Shown here in pieces: positions 7,001 to 11,432 of a DNA stretch of 11,432 bases. The position numbers and the translations under genes were made by a program. The stretch comes from Baffinella frigidus (lineage: Eukaryota; Cryptophyceae; Cryptomonadales; Baffinellaceae). Each line of letters opens with the position of its first letter. Position 1 is the stretch's first letter. Location of the stretch: contig MU646675.1 in assembly GCA_026770585.1 (NCBI GenBank), positions 388,051 to 399,482 of the forward strand, written 5' to 3'. The notes below the pieces were generated by a model. It saw nothing but the letters and a program-made list of their open reading frames with translations. It did not search any database and was not told where the DNA came from.

Positions 7001-7424
7001 TCGTTGCCGGGCGAGTGTTTAACTTAAATCCTCGCTCCCATAGGAAAGTGGAGCTTTTCCTTCAGAACCTTCAGGAAGAAGGCTAACGGATCCAATTCCC
7101 TATGGGCGGAGAGTCTTGACATTAAACACACGACGCGATTACATCGCCCACCGTGTGGCCCGTCTTTTCCGAGCGAGTGTCTAATTTAAATCCTCGCTCC
7201 CACACGGAATTGGAGCTGGGCGGAGAGTATTTAAATTAAATAGTCGACGCGATTAGATCCCCCCCCTCCACCCAGACCAGTGCCTGCACCCTAACAGATC
7301 TGGGCGATGCAATCGCGTCGTGTGTTTAATTTCAAGACTCTCCGCCCATAGGGAATTGGAACCGTTAGCCTTCTTTCTGAAGGTTCTGAAGGAAAAGCTC
7401 CACATTCCCACGGGAGCGAGGATT
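7001..7424. repeat. Three copies of one palindromic unit, two direct and one inverted
   Basis: 7013-7143 (direct), 7161-7257 (direct, shorter) and 7311-7424 (inverted). Shared words are CCTCGCTCCCA, GGGCGGAGAGT and GACGCGATTA. First and third copies are near-perfect inverses across about 110 bp, including CTTTTCCTTCAGAACCTTC; the middle one lacks that insert. CCCACCGTGTGGCCCGTC precedes both direct copies, so a block was duplicated. Confidence 0.75.
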
Positions 7425-7541
7425 CACGCGAGCGAGGGCCTGCACCCTAACCCTCCACACCGAAACTGCTCCAGCAAACGGGAACCGCAGGCTTCTTGCA
7501 CCCTGGACCAGCGAACCCCAACGCCCTGGCCCCTGTATCTA

Positions 7542-7678
7542 ATCTCCATAAAAGTGTTAATTAATTGCGTCTGGGTAACGAAAATTACTACACGATTCGC
7601 TCATACAAGTAATAGTAGAGCATTTGTGTGGTAAATTTCGTTGCGTCAAAAGCAATTAATTAATCCTTTTGTGGAGAT
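7542..7678. mobile_element. Constant-core hairpin family, copy a
   Basis: Ends ATCTCCATAAAAG and its inverse, arms TTAATTAATTGC, core AAAATTACTACACG (7581) and GTAAATTTCG (7631). The whole element folds back. Confidence 0.8.
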
Positions 7679-7734
7679 GATGTCCGACATGCTGGGATCG
7701 CGGCTTCGCACCTTCTACCTCTGCCTCAGTCGCG

Positions 7735-8194
7735 TTCCTGAAGCGGATCAAATCTTTTTTCGAGGCCTGTGACTGTCCGTTTCCACCCGAAAATTCAACG
7801 AATTCGTCCCCCAAAAAACAGGATAATCGACTCCCGGTTTCCTCATTTTTAGGTGACCAGATGAACAGAGGCAGAGCTACCACCAGCCATCCCAAGCGGC
7901 TCAAATAGCGCCCTGGAAGGTCTTCGATTTCACCTTGGATCGGGGTCGGATCAGACCCCGATCCAAGGCAAATCGATAACGCCCCAGAGCACTATTTGAG
8001 CCACCTCCAAGGGCTAGTGGTAGACCTTCGTTACGCAAGATTCCAGCCCTGATAGACTTTTTGGGACCTGAAGCGGATCAAATCCCCTCAACGCTCACCC
8101 CCTTTTTCAGACTTCAAAAAAAATCAGGCCTCGAAAAGGGATTTGATCCGCTTCAGGGCCCAGAAAAGCCCATCAGGGCTGGACGGTTGCGTAA
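7735..8194. repeat. Field of nested palindromes
   Basis: Element 7877-8023: arms CTACCAC/GTGGTAG and GGCTCAAATAG/TATTTGAGCC, with a perfect 15-bp hairpin CCTTGGATCGGGGTC at 7933-7968 (6-nt loop). Element 8031-8194: ends TTACGCAA/TTGCGTAA, CCAGCCCTGAT/ATCAGGGCTGG and CTGAAGCGGATCAAATCCC with its inverse. CCTGAAGCGGATCAAATC also occurs alone at 7738-7755. The open frame across 7656-7904 has no recognisable protein. Confidence 0.7.
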
Positions 8195-8429
8195 TTAACC
8201 TTCGGCGTAGAGCGGGGACGTGCGGTGCTCTGAGAGGAGGAAGGGCCCCTGCCCGATCTCTTCCGACGCACCCGCCCGGTCAACCTGCCCAGCCCACCCC
8301 CCCACTTAGCAGCTTGCCACCCGGGGAGAGGCACCGTCAAGACCCGGGAAGAGAAACCGTCAAGACCCGGGAGGAGGATGTGCACGCAACGGCAGGGGGT
8401 GCTAGTTCGCTTGTGGGTGGTGTCTGTGG

Positions 8430-8572
8430 AGCCACTTAGCAGCCACCGGGCGCTTCACGGATACAGTCCATCTAAACGATGTGTACTAGAATCTTATTCA
8501 TTGCCGTAGAACCCAACCGACATTTCGCCTTCAACTCAAGGTGAAAAGGTCCTCGGTCGCTGCTAAGTGGCT
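8430..8572. mobile_element. MITE family 1, copy C
   Basis: The best preserved copy: 15-bp perfect ends GAGCCACTTAGCAGC and GCTGCTAAGTGGCTC. It sits between two direct copies of CCGGTCAACCTGCCCAGCCC (8271 and 8581 regions). A partial end is at 8305-8315. Confidence 0.78.
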
Positions 8573-8589
8573 CAGCGCCGCCGGTCAAC

Positions 8590-8750
8590 CTGCCCAGCCC
8601 AACGCCTCTCAGCTCCGTCAGCGCGCCGTGCGTCGCCCGCTCAGCGCTGAGCACCCGCTCCTGGCTGGCAGTGGAGTGTGTGACGTTGGGGTGGCACACG
8701 CGGTAGCACATCGACGCCTCCTCGCCGTTGAGAGGTTGCCCCGCCCGCTC
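8590..8750 (-). CDS. Weak alternative exon, GC-rich, phase 0 in and 2 out
   Basis: An open stretch on the minus strand with splice-like ends. It could start at 8750 (after TTCAGAG) or at 8660 (after the pyrimidine-rich CACTGCCAGCCAG), and end at 8590 before GTTGAC (GT at 8589-8588). The shorter form reads ERVLSAERATHGALTELRG followed by VGLG plus a split codon. Going straight from exon 4 to this exon and on to 2959 is phase-compatible, but it excludes the acidic exons unless a different donor (GGC before GTTGGG) is used. The acceptor tract is part of a repeat found inverted at 10017-10053, and CCGGTCAACCTGCCCAGCCC recurs at 8271-8292. It may therefore be repeat-derived rather than coding. Confidence 0.25.
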
Positions 8751-8784
8751 CTCTGAACACCCGCACTCATCCGGGAACATGTGT

Positions 8785-8902
8785 AATTCAAAAGAAAATG
8801 GCCTATCAAACCGGAGCATGGCCCTATTTAAATTTAGTTAGGGCCCTAATTAACCTTCGCCAAACTCCTATGAACACATAGGGGTCCATTTTCTTTTAAA
8901 TT
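8785..8902. repeat. AT-rich inverted repeat
   Basis: AATTCAAAAGAAAATGG against CCATTTTCTTTTAAATT, with CCCTATTTAAATTTAG inside. MITE-like size (118 bp); core unrelated to the constant-core family. Confidence 0.65.
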
Positions 8903-8968
8903 AACCCTGTCCCCGGATTAACCCGCACACCGCCAGTCGCGCGTGTGCCTGCCGGGCATCTGGGGGCG

Positions 8969-9116
8969 GATCTCATATGGAAACACTTATAATTTATAAA
9001 CTGGGTTTCAATCAAAATTACTACACGTTTGCTTTAATATTACTAGTAAAGATCGTTCTGTGTGGTAAATTTGATTGAATCCAGTTTATAAATTACAAGT
9101 GTTTGCGTATGAGATC
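8969..9116. mobile_element. Constant-core hairpin family, copy c with different arms
   Basis: Core AAAATTACTACACG (9014) and GTAAATTT (9065) as in copies a and b, but arms are GATCTCATATGG, ACACTT and AATTTATAAACTGG with their inverses. Confidence 0.8.
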
Positions 9117-9214
9117 TCGCGGCATGCTGGGGGAGGCGTGATCACTGCACGCCTCATCGGGGCTGCGCGGGGACATCCCCCTTGTACAACACGACATGGC
9201 AGGGGCGTGTCGGT

Positions 9215-9422
9215 CCACCAGCAACCCGTAGCAGCTTCGCCCGGGCCCTTGTAAGGATCCGGGGTCTTATAAAAAAATCTTATCTATTCCTAGGACCCTA
9301 CAGTAGGAAGGGCCTAGGGACCTACAAATTGCTGACGGGAGATACCAATGCGATTTCATTGATTTGTACCAGGATCCGAAAGGTTTCAAAACCCGGGATA
9401 CGCTGCGGGTAGTTGCTGGTGG
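9215..9422. mobile_element. MITE-like element, CCACCAGCAAC ends
   Basis: Ends CCACCAGCAACCCGTAGCAGC and the inverse of GCTGCGGGTAGTTGCTGGTGG. GTGTC occurs on both sides (9208-9212 and 9424-9428), possibly a short target duplication with a small offset. Interior carries CCTAGGACC words of family 5. Confidence 0.65.
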
Positions 9423-9446
9423 GTGTCTCGCGGCGATTAGTCTTGA

Positions 9447-9576
9447 CCTTAGTTTGAAAAATCGATTTTTGGGAACCTTAGTTTTAACCTTAGTTGGAAA
9501 ATCGATTTTTTGGGAACCTTAGTTTCAAAAAATCAAGATTTTTGTACCTTAGTTCCAAAAATTCAATATTTTTATA
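9447..9576 (+). repeat. Minisatellite, 29-30 bp unit CCTTAGTT...
   Basis: Units at 9447, 9488, 9517 and 9547, with one truncated unit at 9476-9487. Each begins CCTTAGTT and has its own small palindrome (AAAAATCGATTTTT in the first). The units grow less alike from left to right. Confidence 0.8.
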
Positions 9577-9620
9577 CCCATGCTGGTGGAGGCGTGTTCA
9601 CGGGACGCCTCATCAGGGCG

Positions 9621-9786
9621 GGTCAAGCGATTTCATAGGGGAACGGCTTTAATTTAAAACCATTGGATTGGATTCAATGAAAATTACTACACGGATGCTT
9701 TAATATTACTAGTAAAACTCATTATGTGTAGTAAATTTCATCGCCATCAAGTTTCAAATTAAAACCGTTTTCCTATGAGATTGACC
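9621..9786. mobile_element. Constant-core hairpin family, copy d with different arms
   Basis: Core at 9680 and 9731. Arms TCATAGGGGAACGGCTTTAA with inverse, and outermost GGTCAA/TTGACC. An empty version of its insertion site is at about 9122-9210. Confidence 0.8.
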
Positions 9787-9831
9787 GGGACACCCCCCTT
9801 GGAGGATCACGACATGGGAGGGACATGTTCA

Positions 9832-9917
9832 GGTTTCGGGTTTCGGGTTTCGGGTTTCGGGTTTCGGGTTTCGGGTGTCAGGTTTCGGGTTTCGGGTTTC
9901 GGGTTTCGGGTTTCGGG
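9832..9917 (+). repeat. GGGTTTC heptamer array
   Basis: About 12 units of GGGTTTC with one break (GGTGTCAGG). It differs by one base from the plant-type telomere unit TTTAGGG. It lies inside an intron, immediately beyond exon 4. Confidence 0.85.
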
Positions 9918-9922
9918 AGCAC

Positions 9923-10009
9923 GTGAATGAGGAGGAGGAGCATGCTGTCGACGGCCGAGAGCGGGATGCCAGTCCCCTCATGCTCCGGGAACGCCATCAG
10001 CGACGCCCG
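9923..10009 (-). CDS. Exon 4: end of EF-hand-like domain 1
   Basis: 87 nt, 29 codons, phase 0 in and phase 0 out. The acceptor is GTGTGAGCAG before CGGGCG (CAG at 10012-10010); the donor is ATTCAC before GTGCTC (GT at 9922-9921), which is weak at the exon side. Reading begins RASLMAFPEHEGTGIP and ends LSAVDSMLLLLIH. Joined to exon 3 this gives DFVDCLERASLMAF, matching DFIEALAILAGVKY of domain 2, and SMLLLLIHVLP matches the FTRLVNTNLAP segment there. The residues VLP lie just after the proposed donor, so the true donor could be slightly different. The GGGTTTC heptamer array starts immediately beyond the exon, so nothing codes further. Confidence 0.65.
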
Positions 10010-10201
10010 CTGCTCACACCCACCCCAACGTCACACACTCCACTGCCACCCAGGATCTTTTACCTTAAGTCAACAAAGATGATCCTCGGCAGTAAGTTGC
10101 CGTTTCGTTTAGATGGACCGGCTCTGGGAGCCGGCATTTGACTTGAGGCTGCGGTTTTCAGGGGGAGTTGACTCAGGCGAAATGTTCTGGCTCAGAGTTA
10201 A

Positions 10202-10336
10202 TCTCCATACAAGTATTAATTAATTGCTTTTGGACAACGAAAATTACTACACGATTTGCTCATAAAAGTAATAGTAAAGCACTTGTGTAGTAAATTTCGT
10301 TGCGCCAAAAGCAATGAATTAATACTTCTATGGAGA
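10202..10336. mobile_element. Constant-core hairpin family, copy b
   Basis: Same core (10240 and 10290) and nearly the same arms as 7542-7678: CTCCATACAAGTATTAATTA and its inverse. Confidence 0.8.
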
Positions 10337-10387
10337 GTAGAGTGCACTCACACCCGCGACAGCCGCCGGAAGTACGCCCGCCTCTGT

Positions 10388-10485
10388 CCCTTAAGTGGTG
10401 GACGGGCGAATATTCGCCCCAACTCGCCCTAGGCAGGTCCTAGGGCCCTACCGTAGGGACTATGAGCCTACTCGCCACTTCAGGG
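10388..10485. repeat. Palindromic element in intron 3
   Basis: Ends CCCTTAAGTGG and CCACTTCAGGG, with a perfect GGCGAATATTCGCC at 10404-10417. Intron 3 also holds a weaker inverted repeat, CCTTAAGTCAA and TTGACTTGAGG (10063-10149). Confidence 0.6.
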
Positions 10486-10555
10486 ATACACGGATCTGGT
10501 CCTGCTGGATGGGGAGGGCGGGCAGGGGAGGAGGGGTTCAGGGTGGGAGGGGCAC

Positions 10556-10610
10556 CTCCAGGCAGTCGACGAAGTCGGTCGCGTCGCAACACTTGTTTCC
10601 ATCATCGTCC
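10556..10610 (-). CDS. Exon 3: Asp-rich loop and second helix of domain 1
   Basis: A 55-nt exon. Its first base completes the split Arg codon of exon 2 (CG + G), then 18 codons read DDDGNKCCDATDFVDCLE. The acceptor is GACAG (10613-10611) and the donor is CTGGAG before GTGCCC (GT at 10555-10554), leaving phase 0. The DDDGNK stretch followed by D-F-V-D-C-L-E looks like an EF-hand-type loop and exiting helix. It corresponds to the second half of the domain, where the other copy has YMDYADFIEALAILAG. The phase fit on both sides and domain continuity (VFKSGARS-R-DDDGNK) are the main support. The acceptor's upstream tract is not very pyrimidine-rich. Intron 2 (10611-10841) is 231 nt and carries no recognisable repeat. 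Confidence 0.72.
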
Positions 10611-10841
10611 CTGTCCTCCACCCGGGAGTCAGCGCTCCATGAATGGCCGTCCTCTGGGCCCCTGACTGCCGGGGCACTGAGACCTTGCTGGGCACTGAGA
10701 ATGCAGCCACGCAAGGCCGCACCATGCCCTGCCAACCAGCCGCATTGACAGGAAGAGCAGCGACCATGCTCCTCATTTGCGCTTCTGCTGCACTGCTTCC
10801 CTAGCTGAGGGGTGGGGCCGGGGAGACGGGCCGAGGCTCAC

Positions 10842-10987
10842 CGAGATCGAGCTCCACTTTTGAAGACGCGTAGCGCAGAGGAGGGGGGGAGGATATCGTC
10901 TCGGACCAAGCCGAACTTGCCCAGCACGGTGATGAAGGTTTCCTGGTACATGAACTCTGCCCCCTCCGTGAAGTGTTGGAAGAAAAC
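10842..10987 (-). CDS. Exon 2: first half of EF-hand-like domain 1
   Basis: 146 nt, 48 codons plus two bases of a split codon. The acceptor is ACCACAG before GTTTTC, and the donor is TCTCG before GTGAGC (GT at 10841-10840), a good consensus. The reading includes VFFQHFTEGAEFMYQETF, then TVLGKFGLVRDD, then ILPPSSALRVFKSGARS. The pattern F-x-x-F...M-x-x-x-x-F...L-x-x-F-G-L-V-x-D...L-P-x-S-x-A-x-x-V-F is that of the p25-alpha (TPPP)-like degenerate EF-hand fold found in many flagellate and algal proteins. It aligns position by position with exon 2827-2959 of the same gene, so the two are tandem domain repeats. The cellular role is not shown by the sequence. Members of the TPPP family bind tubulin, but that function is not established for distant relatives like this. 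Confidence 0.8.
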
Positions 10988-11071
10988 CTGTGGTGATTCC
11001 GTGCGTGGGGCGCCGTCAGCCTCACTCTGATACGACCTTCAAAACAAGGCGTCAGTTGCGGTGCGGGAGAC

Positions 11072-11122
11072 CTGGAGCTTGGCTTCGTACTTCTCCAACA
11101 CCTCCGGGACTTCATCAGACAT
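11072..11122 (-). CDS. Exon 1 of two-domain p25-alpha/EF-hand-like protein (start codon)
   Basis: First coding exon, 17 codons, reading MSDEVPEVLEKYEAKLQ. The ATG (complement of 11120-11122) sits in GCCACCATG, a near-perfect Kozak context. This is why it is preferred over an in-frame upstream ATG at 11413, which lies in AAGCATGT. The exon ends CTCCAG followed by GTCTCC (donor GT at 11071-11070). Reading through this donor meets an in-frame TGA after ten more codons, so splicing is needed. Joining to the acceptor at 10990-10988 keeps phase 0 and gives EAKLQ-VFFQHF, the helix that opens the first EF-hand-like domain. The intron is 84 nt. The exon is too short to support an identity alone; its place at the head of a phase-consistent exon chain is the main evidence. 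Confidence 0.75.
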
Positions 11123-11432
11123 GGTGGCCCTCCGGATTCCCCTCAACGCGAGGGCCCTTTGGCGTTCCCCACTTCCTAGCCCCAACGAGAATTTACGAAA
11201 ATCCTGGAATTGGAGCCGTTTAAAACGGCTCAAATTCCTAAAAAGGACCGAGAAGATCTGGTGATTCCTGGATCTTAAAGGATCTCTGACTTGGGTTCGG
11301 TGTGTGTGCGAGCGCGTTCCTCTTTGGGATAACTCAATCACCCCAAGAGAACCACCCTGTATCCCCTCTTCACGAGCCTCTGCACTGGAGAGCGAAACGC
11401 GATCCGAAAGCAAACATGCTTTCTCTGCAGAT
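11123..11432 (-). promoter_or_regulatory. 5' flank / probable leader of the gene, no core promoter recognised
   Basis: Upstream of the ATG at 11122 on the minus strand. The frame stays open to 11413, but its reading is not like the rest of the protein. I see no TATA box. The region holds a palindrome at 11206-11239 (GGAATTGGAGCCGTTT and its near-perfect inverse) whose TTGGAGCC end resembles the arms of the element at 3944-4113. It probably contains the 5' UTR and perhaps a promoter. Confidence 0.35.

Larger units (their letters stand above)
9122..9831 (+). repeat. Duplicated segment, one copy empty and one filled
   Basis: 9122-9210 (CATGCTGGGGGAGGCGTG ... CACGACATGGCAGGGGCGTG) recurs at 9579-9620 plus 9787-9831, split by element copy d. 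Both contain GGAGGCGTG and CGCCTCATC as a small hairpin. Confidence 0.65.

Noticed and set aside
7542-7678. tRNA or structured RNA gene
   Set aside because: The fold is a single long foldback shared with three other copies; no cloverleaf, anticodon arm or polymerase III boxes seen.
7656-7904. Minus-strand 82-codon open frame beginning MSRLGWLVVALPLFIW
   Set aside because: Looks like a signal peptide at first, but it runs through palindromic arms shared with 8043-8157 and has no support in phase or family.
8472-8819. Minus-strand 115-codon frame as a separate gene
   Set aside because: Its second half lies in MITE family 1 copy C; only the GC-rich first half is kept as a weak exon candidate.
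9447-9576. CRISPR array
   Set aside because: Units are adjacent with no spacers, the sequence is eukaryotic, and units diverge progressively.
9832-9917. A true telomere
   Set aside because: Unique sequence and exons continue on both sides, so at most an internal telomere-like array.
9875-10141. Plus-strand protein beginning MSGFGFRVSGFGFR
   Set aside because: Starts in the GGGTTTC array, and overlaps minus-strand exon 4, which fits the domain.

Overview
The window is nuclear DNA of a single-celled eukaryote, probably an alga or other flagellate. It has canonical GT-AG introns, GC-rich exons, AT-richer introns and many short palindromic (MITE-like) repeats. Nothing bacterial or viral was seen. 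I cannot name the species.

One gene runs along the minus strand through almost the whole window. Its ATG is at 11122 in a strong Kozak context, and it is still open at position 1, so the 3' end lies outside. The core exons are phase-compatible: 11122-11072, 10987-10842, 10610-10556, 10009-9923, 2959-2827 and 1350-1. Between the fourth and fifth of these, two acidic low-complexity exons (6850-6758 and 6136-5772) also fit the reading phase. An alternative exon near 8590-8750 is weaker. The predicted protein (about 760 residues or more) has two tandem EF-hand-like domains of p25-alpha (TPPP)-like type. A Glu/Ala linker separates them, and a Pro/Ala-rich and acidic tail follows. This reading is by eye from splice signals, phase and domain pattern. 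No transcript or database evidence was available.

The introns, read left to right, hold the following. (1) 1351-2826: palindromic elements and a short relic of the 3' end of the neighbouring exon. (2) 2960-5771: an array of five truncated copies of the first ~46 nt of exon 2827-2959, each still carrying its splice acceptor and each separated by a different palindromic element; then more MITE-like elements. (3) 6137-6757 and 6851-9922: further elements, including a triplicated inverted structure at 7001-7424, a nested palindrome field at 7735-8194, a family with a constant core and variable arms, a 29-30 bp minisatellite and a GGGTTTC heptamer array. (4) 10010-11071: short introns with two or three more elements.

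The most unusual things here are the exon-half array and the constant-core, variable-arm hairpin family. No second gene is supported on the plus strand.
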